NCBI GenBank assembly: GCA_964017185.1
Contig: OZ024874.1
Coordinates: 15,061,957 to 15,125,956, forward strand
Direction: 5' to 3'
DNA: 64,000 nt
Origin: Rugalucina vietnamica
Taxonomy: Eukaryota; Mollusca; Bivalvia; Lucinida; Lucinidae
The translations under genes were made by a program, and so were the position numbers. This document shows, piece by piece, positions 25,149-38,200 of the stretch (position 1 is the first letter of the stretch; each line of letters begins with the position of its first letter). A model generated the notes under the pieces. That model was not told the DNA's origin. It did no database searches and saw only the letters and a program-made list of their open reading frames with translations.

Positions 25149-28100
25149 TAGTCAATGTCGAATGGGAATCTCGTGCGATTTTCTTGACGATTTATGACGA
25201 CCTATATAAAACTTATCTATGGGGTACATGTATAACATTAAACCTGTTCGTCGCACTTACAGCCGCGTCAGAGTCGATTTATGACGTCATCAATATGGCG
25301 GCTATCTGACTATATATGAATTATTCGTATATCCATCAAAATCAATTGAAAACATCGCATTATTGCCTTTTTTGCGAAGAAAATGTATAAAATGCATCTG
25401 ATTATACACACTATAGACGAATTAAGTCGATGGGTTAAAGGATATTGCTTTATCCACTCATCCGTTCGTTCGTGCATACGTTGGACATACGTTTTTCTTC
25501 AAAAAACGCGCACAACTTAAAGACCCTGTGAGCTAATTTGATGCACCCCCAGGACAATTTTCATGGTTGCCAAATTATTCCCTGGGACCCCAGAAATACA
25601 AAGAATATTTGTCCTCAAAGATAAACTCAATTGCACTATGAAAAAATGTATGGTTTCCATGGCAACCGTAGCGAGATTCTTGAACATGGGGTGTACATAC
25701 AAAATTGATCATATCTCCATTGTTACTTATCCTAGACTACTGTACTTGGTCTCATTTTAAAGCTTAGACATAGCCCCTGTTTATGGTAAGTAATGCAAAT
25801 ATCTTATTTGCATATTTATTAATTTAATGAAAATATGAAAAATGGCAAAAAGTCGTTACAAATCCAAAAATTAACTAATTTCAGGCCCAAACTGCCATTG
25901 TGAAACTTTGTTATTGAACCAGTAATATCATATGACAAATTTATCGATGAACTGGCCCTATATGAAGATTATATCATTTGCATATTCATAATGTTAAAAA
26001 AACTATAACCATTGCAAGTTATTGCATATGTTATATGGCCTAACTTGCATCTCTGGGACAAATTCTCAAGGCTGTTAGTGTTGTAAGAGGTGCCACCTTA
26101 ATGCCATCAACTATTGTCCTTAAACATTAAAATGGAGAAGAATTGTGGAACAATAGGGGGTATATGTAAAATCGCTTGTTCCAGAGCTGTTTATCAACCC
26201 AGGATGCTGAAAGAGGTGTTCAATGAATGCTATGGCAATGTACTATGGTCCTGAAGTAAGTTATAAGAATAATCTGTTTTCCAATATTTGAATTTTAATG
26301 AAAACTAAAGAAATTTTAGAGAAAAGACAATGAAAAAATGGGTTAACCTGCAAAATGACTTGCATTATGGCAATCAAAAGTCTAATAGTGCTGAAAATGG
26401 CATCAACTGGTGTCTAGGGCAATATTATTACATCCTGAACTACAATTTACGAGTCATTTGGTGTTAGTTTTAAGAATATCAACAAAACCTTTTGAATTTA
26501 GTGGGTTGAGAATACGGAAAAATTAAGGGGGTATACGTAGAAGAGCTATAATTGGCATCAAACGATTGCTAGTACAAAGTTCTGTAACGATATAATCGGC
26601 TATTGTTGTTGTATGGATATTACTGAGATCTTCATAAATAAGAGAAAAACGGGTACACCAAAGAAAACCGCTCATACCTCAGCTGACAATTGCAATATCA
26701 TTAGAATGCTGAAAATGGTTCAATTAGAATGATGGGAGAATGCACTAATGCCATGCAGTACGATAGCTTAACCACGTGTTATTCAATTTTCTGAAAGCTA
26801 CATAAAGTTTCGAAAAATATGAAAATTGAAGGCTGTGCTTCAACAAAATTTATTAAATCTTGCTTGCAAGAAAGCATGATTTATACATCTGAGCACATGA
26901 CAATAAAACATTGTCCTAGCAATAAATTGGGGCCATTTTGAGTTCTCCATGGCTATTGGCTGCTGAGATATAAGCAATGTTGTTGGTGTACCCCATCATT
27001 TTTCATTGATGTTGCTATTTTTATTAAGATCTCATTTATATCAATAGATCTACAAGAAAAATAGCAGGAAACCGCGGTATGTTAACTGCTATTCAAGGAT
27101 CTCAGTTCTACTCTTTTTCTTGCTTTATATATCAGATTATATGGTTACAGAACATTGTCCTAGCAACTATTTATTACCAATTATAGCTTCATAGGTCTTT
27201 CAGTAACCCGGACACGTGCGTTTTTCTACGCATACCCCTTAATTGTTCTGTATATTTTCTCTAAATTCAAAACGTTTTGTTAATATTCTTAAAACTAAAA
27301 CACAAATGACCCATAATTTATAGTACAGGATGGTATAACATTTGATGTCATTTTCCAGCACCATATTACTTTTGATTGCCGAGATACGAGTCATTTTGTA
27401 GGCTAAATTGTTTGGTTCATGTATCACTATTATACCAATTATAGTACTCTAGAGCATTCTTTGGTAGGATATAAGTACGTATTTTTGGAAGAAAATCCTA
27501 TTCTTTAGAATCGCATGAGGAGTGGTGTGGAAACTATGTAATTTTACATCATGCAAATCTTTTTTTTTTCATTGCTGATGACAATATTTAATGGCATTAA
27601 GGTTGTCCCCCTGAAAACACTGACAGTCTTGAGAATTTATCCCATGGATGCAAAATAGATTGGATCTTATAACCTATCCAATACTTTGCAATGGGTATAA
27701 TTTTTCTCTTGTTTTTCCTCACTTTTTGGCAATTTAATAATATGCATGAATATACAAATAAGATAATTTTCATTTAGGACCAGGTCATCAATAAATTCGT
27801 CATATGATATTTACTGGTTAAATAACCAAGTGTCACAACGACAGCTTGGGCCTGAAATTACTTCATTTATGGATTTTTTAAGATTTTTCTGCCATTTTGC
27901 ATGTTTTCATAAAAAATAATGAATATGCTAATTAGAAAATTTGCATTACTTACCACAAAAAGAAGGGGCTATGTCTAAGCTTTACAATGAGACCATGTTC
28001 AATAATCTAAGATAAGTAGCAGTGGAGTTATGATCAAATTTGTATGTATACCCCCATCCTCAAGAATCACGTTAGCGGTTGCCATGGCAACCGTGCATTT

Positions 28101-28425
28101 TTTCATGGTGCATTTGAGTTTATCTTTGTGCTAAAATAGCTTTTATAAATACATTTGGTAAAATCCACCCATTTAAAAGCAGCGAGAAGCTGGAAATCAA
28201 TTTTTATCTGACAAGCATAGTATGAAAATGGTTGTTTAAAATGCATATTATGAATGCGCTGGTCGCCATTTTGATGACGTCATATTTCAGCCCAGACGCG
28301 GGTCTCAGGGCGACGATCTGGTTTAAATTGTTGCATATGCCCCAAAGTTTGATTTAAGGTAGGTCGTCACAAATCGTCATAAAATTCCTACGGGACGATT
28401 TTTTGTGCCCATTCGACATTGACTA
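25149..28425. mobile_element. 3.28-kb near-palindromic element with TTA duplication
   Basis: Ends TAGTCAATGTCGAATGGG and its inverse. Inverted similarity continues through most of the element, with arms of about 1.6 kb and little loop. Arms contain diverged subrepeats of about 200 bp, for example around 26,090, 26,330 and 26,540. TTA flanks it (25,146-25,148 and 28,426-28,428). The right arm of the host element near 38,220 lacks it and reads GTTGATATAAGGAACAC. A 3-bp TTA duplication fits PIF/Harbinger-type insertion; no transposase is present. Confidence 0.78.
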
Positions 28426-28667
28426 TTATATCAACATGTTCCCAAGGGCTCTTGTTTGTGCCAACCGTTAAAATTGCACTTTTGAACGTAAATGTTGCTG
28501 GCGCGTGCGGTTACGATTTTCGGTGTGATGGGGGACGACTCGTGAGGGCATATTTGAGACGATGACGAGGGGCGATATGAATAATTACTTGGTAAAAACT
28601 ACCTATAGCCTAACGGAGACCAATTAAACAAGACAGGCAAAAAAGAAATAGTCCACGACGTCTTACT

Positions 28668-28735
28668 CTGTAGCTCAGTAGGTAGCATGTATGGAATAAA
28701 ACCAAAAGGTCCTGGGTTGGAGTCCGGCTAGGACA
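28668..28735 (+). repeat. tRNA-like sequence in left arm
   Basis: Has an A-box-like CTGTAGCTCAGTAGGTAGC and a B-box-like GGTCCTGGGTTGGAGTCC. The acceptor stem and anticodon arm do not fold well. A matching copy lies inverted in the right arm near 36,922-36,988. It is most likely a tRNA-derived repeat, not a working tRNA. Confidence 0.5.
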
Positions 28736-29074
28736 AAAATTCTTTTTCTTTCTATTCTTAATTGCTTCCTTTTTTTCGCAGCTTAGAAAATGAAAAAGAA
28801 AAGAAAAGAAAAAAAAAATGCAAAACTCACAAAATGCACTACTGCATTTAATACTAAAATCGTTAATGTGTGGATTAAAGTGTGTAGTGAGAAGGCAGTC
28901 CGCACGTATAGGTTTTTCACTAAGTCTTGTTGTCTTTTCACCGATTTAAGCCGGTAGCTTGATCGTAATCGGCAGAAGTGCGGACCTGCGATCGATCCTC
29001 ACGTCAACTTTTATTTTCTGAAGGCTGGTACAGATAATGCGGCTAGGATAAGTTGACCGCCTCTAATGGCTTAG

Positions 29075-29300
29075 CGGCCCCCGTGGCCGAGCGGTTGAGA
29101 GCGCTGTTTCTTAATCACTCGTTCATCTTACCGCTGTGTCTTGTGTGTGTTCGAGCCCCACACTGGCCACATATGATACAAGCCAAGTTCAACTTGCGGG
29201 AGTGCCAGGTGGTTTTTCTTAGGGTGCTCACGTTTTCACCCCACCTACTGATTGGTGAGCTGAAATAATCTTGAAAGGGACGTAAAACTGAACTAAAATG
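29075..29300 (+). mobile_element. Full-length tRNA-derived SINE
   Basis: The tRNA-like head has A box TGGCCGAGCGGTT and B box GTTCGAGCCCC. The body follows with ACAAGCCAAGTTC, the CAGGTGGTTTTTC block, CACCTACTGATTGG, and the conserved end CTTGAAAGGGACGTAAAACT. The equivalent place in the right arm (about 36,540) has no SINE, so it inserted after the arms formed. It resembles the V-SINE type known from molluscs. Confidence 0.85.
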
Positions 29301-29744
29301 CGCAAGACAATAAATCAAATAGTATAGTGTACATGTTCAGATACATGTATATCTGTGTTTATTAGATGTAAAACTACAGTTTCACGTGCTGTCTCGTGAG
29401 CGAACATAATTCATTCTGTTTATATTTCAAACAGATTATCAGCTTGATGTCGAAGTTTCGCTCATTCGACAGTCATCTGCATGCCATACGAAGTGCGATG
29501 GAGGCAACATCCTACATGTAGCTACATTTCGCCAAGCCACACAACTAATTTTGTTTATTGTAGACCTTCAACAGTAATTCAGCCATATCCAGTGTGCTGG
29601 TTACGATGTAGTAAATTAATTTGGCAAGACATAAGTTTTCTTTTTGATCCATATTTATTCTGTGTGATATTGTATGCGTGTTGTTTACCTGGTTGAATTC
29701 AAATAAAAATGATTAAAATATAACTAACACAATATTATTTTTAT

Positions 29745-31170
29745 GAGTTGCTAAAGTGTTTCCATAAAGCACTCCATGTCGTAGTGGTTCAGTCAGTCGC
29801 CTCGTAAAACGGTCGAGACCAGGGTCCAGTATGTAAATAGTTGTTATTTGCACGCAAGACCCCGAATATTCCTCGTTATATGGTTTACATAAGCATGCGT
29901 GCATGATGGAATATGAATGCATTTTTTTCTTATAGGCGCGAGTAACATCGGAGAAGTTTTGCTATCTGTTAAAATTCAATCAGGGCCCAGAATTACACTA
30001 CGCCCACCTTAGTGAGGATGTGAAATTTTATTGTATCGATTCCAGGTCATTCTATTGTTACTTGATTACAGATAAGAGTCTGATTGTGCTCATTTCAGAT
30101 CATAATTTCGTTTTTATACAATTTTCGCCCCGTTCAAGATTATTTTAGTTCATATGACACGGATAAATCAGTAACAAGGTGTGTGTGGGGGGAGGGGAGA
30201 ACCCTGAGAAAACGACTTGGCACACCCACAAGCAGAATTTGGTTTGTGTCACCTGTGATTGTAAGACTGATCAACTGGGCAGCAACCTACGACGAAGTGT
30301 TCATTGTCGTGGTGATGGTTGTTGCCAAAGCGATATTGCTTTTTTCAATTACTCCATTTTATCACATGTTGTGTTATGTTGCATCAATCTTTGCTGTAAG
30401 GACTTTTGTTGTATCGCAGGCATTTACGATGGTGCTTATACTGATAGACAATTCCTGAATATACATATTCATGCACAGTATATCACGTACACATTTTACG
30501 TGCTCAATTTACCGGCTTTTAATATGTAAACAAACGAAACGACGTCCGTGAACCTAATATTGTGCTGTGTTTGGCTGTTGAATTTTTGTCCCACGGCCCC
30601 TCGGAAAAAAAAAATATCAAGCAGGATCAATTATCAAACCACATTGCTGCTTGACGAGCCGAAAACAGTTAAGTGTTAACGGCATGTGTTCGTCCTTTTA
30701 AACCAGGGACCGCGGGTTTGATCCCGGGATCCTTAAGTCTGTCGGATGATACTATAAACTGATGTCTTGTTTCCATATGACCTTTGCTGTTGGATTAACA
30801 TTAAGCCTCAAATCAACAAACCAATTAAATTTATTATTTATGTAAATTCTGATTGAGTAAGAAGCTTATGCGCATTTATGCTCGCCCGATTCCGGACGCA
30901 AAAAATGCCCATATGAGTAAGGTTACGAATGATCAAGGTGTTGTACATGTAGCTCTGTTGTCAGCATGTGTAATACATGTGCACTAAAATGGTGCCGTGT
31001 ATCTTGACGCTAGCATAACAAAACAAGCAATATACAGTGTTTTTAAAGTTGTAAAAAATGAAAATTTTCAGTTCAACATTTTTATCTTTTTATTTTGCTC
31101 AAAACATAGATTGTTGGTACACGCTAAAACTGCCTCGCAGAGGCAGTTCTAACGAGTACTCACAATCTGT
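29745..31170. other. Inner part of the 14.3-kb element, no gene recognised
   Basis: AT-rich DNA. Contains a reversed match between 29,755-29,800 and 34,170-34,215 (CAGTCAGTCGCCTC core), which extends the arms inward. Also contains a SINE fragment and a GGGTTTGATCCCGGGATCC box near 30,712. ORFs of 116-124 codons at 30.1-30.5 kb overlap the SINE fragment and look non-coding. Confidence 0.4.
30128..30255 (-). mobile_element. SINE fragment
   Basis: A minus-strand body of the same SINE: TCAAGATTATTTTAGTTCAT, then GGGAGAACCCTGAGAAAACG, then GCACACCCACAAGCAGAATT. The head is absent. Confidence 0.7.
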
Positions 31171-31174
31171 GTTT

Positions 31175-31962
31175 TAGATGCATGGGCATCCTAAGTTGAC
31201 CTTGCCGTAAAATAGGTCAATATCATCCCCGGGTCATGATTTAGGCCATGTATAAACTTTGTAGATGCTTAATGCCAAGTTTCAAAATCATAGGCCTACT
31301 GGTTCTGAAGAACATTTTAAAGGTTTTTGCAGTATATAGCCATGGCGGCCATTTATACAATCTTTCGTTCCCTTTCCATAAAGTGTGGCTTTGATCGGCC
31401 ATGCGGTTGCAGAGATGTTTGAATATTTTGGTCATATGCATGTATATAGCCCCCGGGCAGGAGCAGACACACCCCTGGGGACTAAATGTTTTCATGGACA
31501 TAAATCTTCAGTACCTTTGCATGCTCATCGGGAGTTTCCACCCATTTAATTACATTTAACTTATTTTCCCCATTTAAATGCATGGGCGACCTAAGTTGAC
31601 CTTGCCATAAAATAGGTCAAGGTCATCCCAGCATTATGATGTATACCAACTTTGTAGAACTCTATTGCCTGATGCTTCAAACTTAGTTTCAAAATCATAG
31701 GACTTCTGCTTCTGGGAAGAAATTGTTTTAAAGGTTTTTGCTATTTATAGCTATGGCAGCCACCTTAGTCATGTGGCCTGGGTCATTTATGCAAACTTTC
31801 GTTCCCCCTTCCTAAGAATGCTCCACAAGCAGTTTAACTTTGGTTTGCCATTTGGTTTCAGAGGAGAATATCATGGAAATTGTTGACGGACGACGTCGGA
31901 CGGACGACGGGGGCATGGTCATCCTATAAGCTCGCTTTTTGAGCCGAAGGGCTCATGTGAGC
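31175..31962 (-). mobile_element. Helitron-like element, truncated copy
   Basis: The 5' hairpin lies near 31,941-31,955. About 1.7 internal units follow on the minus strand, with the AAGATGGC-type, AGGTCAA and GCATGGGCGACC blocks. The 3' hairpin/CTRR end is missing. Confidence 0.68.
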
Positions 31963-33362
31963 TTAAAATAGGTATACCCATGCATACCAAAGTTTTGCTG
32001 TATAAAAGTGTGGTTCATGGGGTATTCACGGACACGTTATTCTGATATGGATAACCGACCATGCTCGAGATGACTTGAAATATGTCAAAACGTTGTAAGG
32101 CGTAGAATAAAAAAACTGCACATAAAATTAAAGATCAACTTATGTTTCAAATCGTAAATCATGCCATGTATACATGTATAAAGTTTTCTGTGCGTTCACG
32201 AAAAACACGTGAAAATGTAGCTTAGCAGAACCAATGTACGTATATACATAAGCCAGTATGTAAAATGTCACATGGCGATAACAAACAGTTGATATTGGTT
32301 TTTCCCACCAACAGTTATGGTCATATGAAGCCGGGACCTCGGTTTATCGAACGAGCGACGCCAAGTTATACACACGAGTGTCTAAAATAATCGAATTCTG
32401 CATTGGAAGCTGTTAGAATGGAGGCATTTTATTCGCGCCAAGCATTTGTAAATCCGACTCGCATTGAACCAGTAACGCATCATTAATGGCAAACATGATA
32501 AGTGATATATATATGATGCGATTTTAGAAAATATTTCGTGTCAAAGGTCAATTCTGGTTCCTTGTTCCATCAGAATTAGACAGTTTAACGGAAAGACAAC
32601 AATTTTCATTTGTAGGCGTTTCGTTCTCGCGCTCAACCTGCGAAACGAGTCAAAAGTTCTTATTAAAATCATTGGAAAAGGTCCCTCAGGACCTTTTCCA
32701 CAGTGTTTACTTTGAATATGAAGAAAATTGTACCCATGATCGACTGCTCTCTCTCAATTACGCGTTTTGTCACATAAAGCGCTAAATAAAAAACTAGTGA
32801 ACCCGTCTATGTTGACTAGACAGTTCACCGCAAACAATTTAATTTATCCATTGTTGACACACCCTGTCAAAAAGCGTTAAATATCTAGCAAGCAGTCTCG
32901 GTCGTGGCGACTTCTTATCATAGCGCATCTAAGTTAAGATCGTAGACACCCTGATGAGGGGTACATAAACTATAGGAACTCTAGATGGCTGACTTTTAGT
33001 TCATCACATCGGACCCATGGGTCTCTCTCCGGTAGTGTGGCTGCAAGTCAAAATTCAGAACTCTGTCACAAATTGACTGCACTGCAAAATGGTTTTCTAC
33101 ACTGTGACATATCGACATATTTGATTGTAATCGTGTTCTCTTTAGAATTAGCTTTGATTCTGTAACATCAGAAATTTTAGTCAATGCCTTGAGTGACAGA
33201 TACACACACTGGTCAAGCGTTCATTACATGAAACGATATTTATACGAAACTGAAACGTATGGGAATCGAAATTAATGACAAACCAGAGAATCAACAACAC
33301 TGAAATCTGGAGCAAAAGGAAGCTCTTATATCAAACTGCTGCTGACCTTTTCATTGGTTTCT
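31963..33362. other. Inner part of the 14.3-kb element, nothing recognised
   Basis: Mixed-composition DNA without supported ORFs. A perfect hairpin GGAAAAGGTCC-CTCA-GGACCTTTTCC lies near 32,676-32,701. Confidence 0.4.
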
Positions 33363-34109
33363 TTTTAAGGGGATGCCAATTGTCAAAAACTAATACTTGT
33401 ATAAATTTTACCTGTATAAAGAAAAATGACAATTTTTCTAAGGAGACTGGGAATTCTTGACACATTCTTGTATGAGTCATTCAAACATCGAATACATATT
33501 CTTTTATGCCCCAAACCTCAGCTCTAGAGGGCTCAGCAGCACGCTTATCAGCATTGTTCAAGTCACTTCCTGGTTTGATTCCATTGTCATCCGTCTGGCA
33601 TGCCGGATAAATTTTACTAAAAGCTTTCACCGTAAACATGATCTCCAATGTCTTGACTACAATCTGTGAAAGTATTTTGAACAAAAAGTCAATATTTTGG
33701 GAGAAATCATACTATTTACTGTATCTTCTGTATAAGGTTTTCAGCATATATGATAAAAACCATGTTTTCCCCGAGAAGAAATCATCTCCGAGTGGACAAA
33801 CTTTCACAGATTGTAGTCTGGCTTTTGGAGATCATGTTTATGGTGGTAGCTTTTAGTAAAACTTATCCAGCATGCCAGACAGATGACAACGGAATCAAAC
33901 CAGGAAGTAACTTGACCAATGCTGATAAGCGTGCTGCTGAGCCCTCTAGAGCTGAGTTTTTGGGCATAAAATAATCTGTATTCGATGTTTGAATGACTCA
34001 TACAAGAATGTTTCAAGAATATCCAGTCTCCTTGGAAAAATTGTCATTTTTCTTTATACAGGTAAAATTATACAAGTATTAGATTTTAACAATTGGCATC
34101 CCCTTAAAG
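33363..34109. mobile_element. ~0.75-kb palindrome with coding-like arms
   Basis: Arms 33,363-33,675 and 33,795-34,109 are inverted copies separated by about 120 bp. Both arms keep an acceptor (TTTCACAG) followed by a frame with LEIMF, YPACQTDDNGIKPGS and NADKRAAEPSRAE. The left-arm version (minus) continues to GIKEYVFDV-stop; the right-arm version (plus) stops after GIK. The fragment looks like a captured last exon. Its protein family was not recognised. Confidence 0.7.
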
Positions 34110-34435
34110 AAGCCAACTTGTTTTGTACCTGTCTTATATCAACTACGTATTTATTCTCGCCATGTGATTTTAAGAGGCGACTGACTGAGCCACTGCGAGA
34201 CAAAGTCCTCTACGGAACGTGTTTGCGTGAGTGTGTGTTTGTGAGTTAGAGTGTGTATGCGCGCTTAAAATTCAGAATATTGTTGTCCTGTTTTAGGGTT
34301 AAGCAAGGTTCGCACGTTTGATCAGCTGGCTAACCTGCACTCCGATACACTTCGTGACCTCGCTCCTTTTCTGTGTATGGAGAGGTCTAACAGAATACCG
34401 ATGGAAATATTCCGTCTAGCAACACGTAATGAAAA

Positions 34436-36044
34436 CCAGAGGACCAATGGTCCTGTAAACGCTCCCCGGGGGTCCGGACCCCCCCCCCCCGGAATCTGAA
34501 AAGTTTACCTAAAAAAGGTAATTTTGGGATTTTTTGGGGGGTTGGACCCCCCCCCCCCTCGTCTGCGACAATATTTTACCATTTTGGTTGGACCCCCTCT
34601 CGTAAAAATGTCTGGATCCCCAAATCAAGGTCATCCAAGGGTCATCATTTTATCAAATTATGATGGGCTGGAGTCATCGATGCTACATACCGATTTTCGT
34701 GAAAATCGGCCTGCCGGCTCTGGTGAAGAAGATTTTCGAGTGGTTTTAGCCATATATGGGCGTGGCGGCCATCTTGGTCATGTTACCCAGATTTCACAAA
34801 CAAACTTTCGTTCCCCCTACCCATAGATGCTCCACATAAAATTTCACTTTGATTGGCCAAGCGGTTTCAGAGGTGAAGATTTTTTTTATATTCAGTTTAA
34901 CGTCTCTTTCAAGATAATTTCAGCTCATGTGAAACGGGCCAATCAGTAGGTGGGGCGAAAACGGCAGAACCCCGAGAAAAACCACCTGGCACACCCGCAA
35001 GCAGAACTTGGCTTGTCTCACATGTGGCCAGTGCGGGGCGCGACCCTACACCAGAGACAGCGGTGAGATGATCGAGTGATTAAGAAACAGCGCTCTCAAC
35101 CGCTCGACCACGGGGGCCGCCATGAAGATGTTTTAAAAGTGTGTATGAACAACAGACTGGTCAAGGTCAAGAGATTACATACTTACATCTACTCCATTAG
35201 TTGTCTGCATCTGCTTTTTTTTCAGGTCTCAGGCTGCAATCGTTTTCGAAAAATCCATATTTTTCACTTTTTCCCATGTAACAGCCTGTTTCCAAAATTG
35301 AGCTTGCCGTAAAACAGGTCAAGGTCATCCCAGGGCCATCATTTTATCAAACTATAATGGGCTGGAGTCACTGATGGCGGCCATCTTTGTCATGTGACTC
35401 GGATTTCATGATCAAACTTTCGTTCCCCCTACCCATGGATGCTCCACATAAAATTTCAACTTGATTGGCCAAGCGGTTTCAGAGATGAAGATGTATGAAA
35501 AGTGTGTATGGAAAACAGACTGGCCAAGGTCAAGAGATGACCTTGGCCTAATTTAATCACATACTTTTATCTACTCTATTAGTTGTCTGCATCTACCTTT
35601 TTTCAGGTCTCTGGCTGCAATCGTTTTTAAAAAAATCAATAGTTTTCACTTTTTTACATGTAAAAGCCTATGTTTCCAAAATTGACCTTGCCGTAAAATA
35701 GGCCAAGGTCATCCCAGGGTCATCATTTTGCCAAACTTTGATGGGCTGGAATCACTGATGGTAAATACCAAGTTTCGTGGGAATCGGCCCGCCGGTTCTG
35801 GAGAAGAAGATTTTTAAGTGTTTTTTACCATATATGGGCGTGGCGGCCATATTGGTCATGTGACATGGATTTCGCGATCAAACTTGAAATGCCGCTACAC
35901 AAGGAGGCTCCACATAAAATTTCAACTTGATTGGCCAAGTGGTTTCAGAGAAGAAGATTGTGGACGACGACGAAGACGGACGACGGACGACGGATCATGG
36001 CCATCCTATAAGCTCTCCTTGTGAGCCTTCGGCTCAGGTGAGCT
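34436..36044 (-). mobile_element. Helitron-like element with SINE insertion
   Basis: The minus-strand 5' hairpin (TGAGCCGAAGGCTCA) is at 36,036-36,022. The 3' end is AGGACCATTGGTCCT then CTGG then TTTT at 34,454-34,432. Internal units repeat the GCGGTTTCAGAG and ATGGGCTGGAGTCA blocks near 34,660, 35,345 and 35,740. A SINE interrupts one unit at 34,881-35,122, and poly-C tracts lie near the 3' end. Confidence 0.75.
34881..35122 (-). mobile_element. Full-length SINE with TGAAGAT target duplication
   Basis: Minus-strand SINE with tRNA-like head near 35,122-35,040 and body down to the T-rich tail. TGAAGAT occurs on both sides (34,874-34,880 and 35,123-35,129). The neighbouring tandem unit near 35,482 has the uninterrupted sequence GATGAAGATGTATG. 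Confidence 0.85.
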
Positions 36045-36921
36045 AAAAAAAGACTAGATGTTTCTTAGTTTTATAATCATTTATTTACTTGAAAATAATA
36101 TTGTGTTAGTTTGAAGATTAATTATATTTATTTGAAGTCAACCAGACAAACAGCACGCATACTACAAGAGAATAAATGAGGATCATACAGAAAGCCTGTG
36201 GCTTGCAAAAATCATCTAAAATTCGTAATTATCGCACTCGATATGGCTGAAATACTGTTGGAGGCCTACAAAACCTCAAATTATTAGTATGGCTATATGC
36301 ATAATGTAGTTAGGATATCGCCCTTATGACATGCAAATGGGTGTTGTATGGGATCAAAACGAAACATCAACCAAATAAACCCCACCAAGCTTTCGAGTAT
36401 CTGTTTGAAATACATGTATAAACATGCCAAATGAATTATATTCGCTCACGAGACAGCACGTGAAACTGTAGTTTTTACACCTTATATATATACATATGTC
36501 TGTACAGGTACACTATACTATTTGAGTTAGTGCCTTACGTCCGCGGAAAACATTTAAAGTCATTCAGGGTGGCTAACTTATCCTAGCCACATTATTCCTG
36601 TACAAGCCTTCAGAATATGAACATGTTTATGTCCCCAAGAAAGAAATATTAACATGAGGATCGCTCGAAGATCAGCTCTTCTACCAAAACAAATACGATC
36701 GAGCTGTCGATTTCAACAGGTTAAAAGTTAACAAGAGAGAAACATTAATGTGAGGTGCCGTCTCGCACTTCAATTCCTTTACAATTTAAGCATTTATGCA
36801 CAAGGGCATTTCCTGATTCTTGCATTCGCCAATAAATATAATCAGCTGATAATACATTTTTTTTTATTTCCTTAGCTTTATTGTCACAGGGGAGACAAAT
36901 AAAGAAAAGAAAAAAAGCGGT

Positions 36922-36988
36922 CCGACCAAGACTCGAACCCAGAACCTTTCGTTTTGAATCCTAGCTTGCTACCTACTGAGCTACAGAG
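36922..36988 (-). repeat. tRNA-like sequence in right arm
   Basis: Inverted counterpart of 28,668-28,735, with CTGTAGCTCAGTAGGTAGC and a good B box GGGTTCGAGTC. It is better preserved than the left-arm version but still lacks a convincing acceptor stem. Confidence 0.5.
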
Positions 36989-37170
36989 ATAGACGTCCTA
37001 CACTATAACATTTATTGCATGTCTTATTTAATTCGTCTCCGTTGGGCTGTTGGTAGTTTTGACTGTGTAATTCTTCATATTGCCCCTCGTCTTAGTCTCA
37101 CATATGCCCTCACGAGTCGTCCCCCATCACACAGAAAGTCGTAACCGCACGCACCAGCAGCATTTACGTT

Positions 37171-38007
37171 CAAAAGTGAAAAATGTCTAATACGGAATGC
37201 TACTTATTTATTTATTTATTTTAGTCACAACGCATCTAAGGTTGACCAACAGTTCACACATTTCCACCAACAAACACATAAATTTTATCAGCAGAATGTA
37301 TCTCAATCTCAAAAAAAAAAGAAAGTTAGAAAAAAAAAGAAAAAAAAAGGGGAACTGTCTCTGCATTGTTCGTTCGATTGATGTTCTTCACGTAGCCCCC
37401 CCCCCCCCCCACCACACACACACACACACAACCCATCCCCCATACACCTTGTATATGGATTTGGATATAATCCTCAGATTAATTTTTGACACTTTTTTCG
37501 CAATTTGAACTTAGTCGTTTTTTTCGGACATTTTGACAATGAAAGTGAATGGACAGGGGTACCTTGTGTGCGCAACTCCTCCTACAGTTTTATTCCGATT
37601 CTTTTGAAACTTTACAGATGTCTTGACCTTGCTTTGAAGATGTGCATGTGGTTTGGATATAATCCTCAGATTAATTTTTGATACTTTTTTTGCAATTTGA
37701 ACTTAGTCGTTTTTCGGGTATTTTGACAATGAAAATGAATGGACAGTGTGTGCCTTATGTGCACAACTCCTCCTATTGTTTTATTCCGATTGTTTTGAAA
37801 ATGTACATATGTCCTGACCATGCTTTGAAACTGTGCATGTGGTTTGAATATAATACATAGATATATTTTTGGCACTTCTTTTTGCAATTTGATTGTTTTT
37901 CGGACATTTACACTAAGAAAGTGCATATGGTTTGGATATACATCATTCTCAGATTATATTTGTGTAACTAAACAATTAAGGCGGGGGACATAAATTCTCT
38001 GAATTTG

Positions 38008-38050
<43 letters not shown>

Positions 38051-38200
38051 AGATTGAGAGATACATTCTGCTGATAAAATTTATGTGTTTGTTGGTGGAA
38101 ATGTGTGAACTGTGGGTCAACCTTAGATGCGTTGTGACTAAAATAAATAAATAAATAAATAAGTAGCATTCCGTATTACCAACCGTTAAAATTACACAAA
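37171..38200. mobile_element. ~1-kb TIR element in right arm with ~190-bp tandem core
   Basis: Inverted ends of about 130 bp run from 37,188 (TACGGAATGCTACTTATTTA) and back from 38,180. The core has 2.5 units of about 190 bp starting near 37,458, 37,651 and 37,841 (GGTTTGGATATAATCC). A long T run lies at 38,010-38,050. The left arm of the large element lacks it near 28,465. No coding ORF was found. Confidence 0.65.

Noticed and set aside
28668-28735. Functional tRNA gene
   Set aside because: A and B boxes are present, but acceptor and anticodon stems do not pair well, and an inverted copy exists in the other arm. Better read as a tRNA-derived repeat. The same applies to 56,640-56,735 and 58,543-58,622.
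30084-30529. ORFs of 116-124 codons at 30.1-30.5 kb
   Set aside because: Both overlap a SINE fragment and continue into sequence without recognisable protein features.
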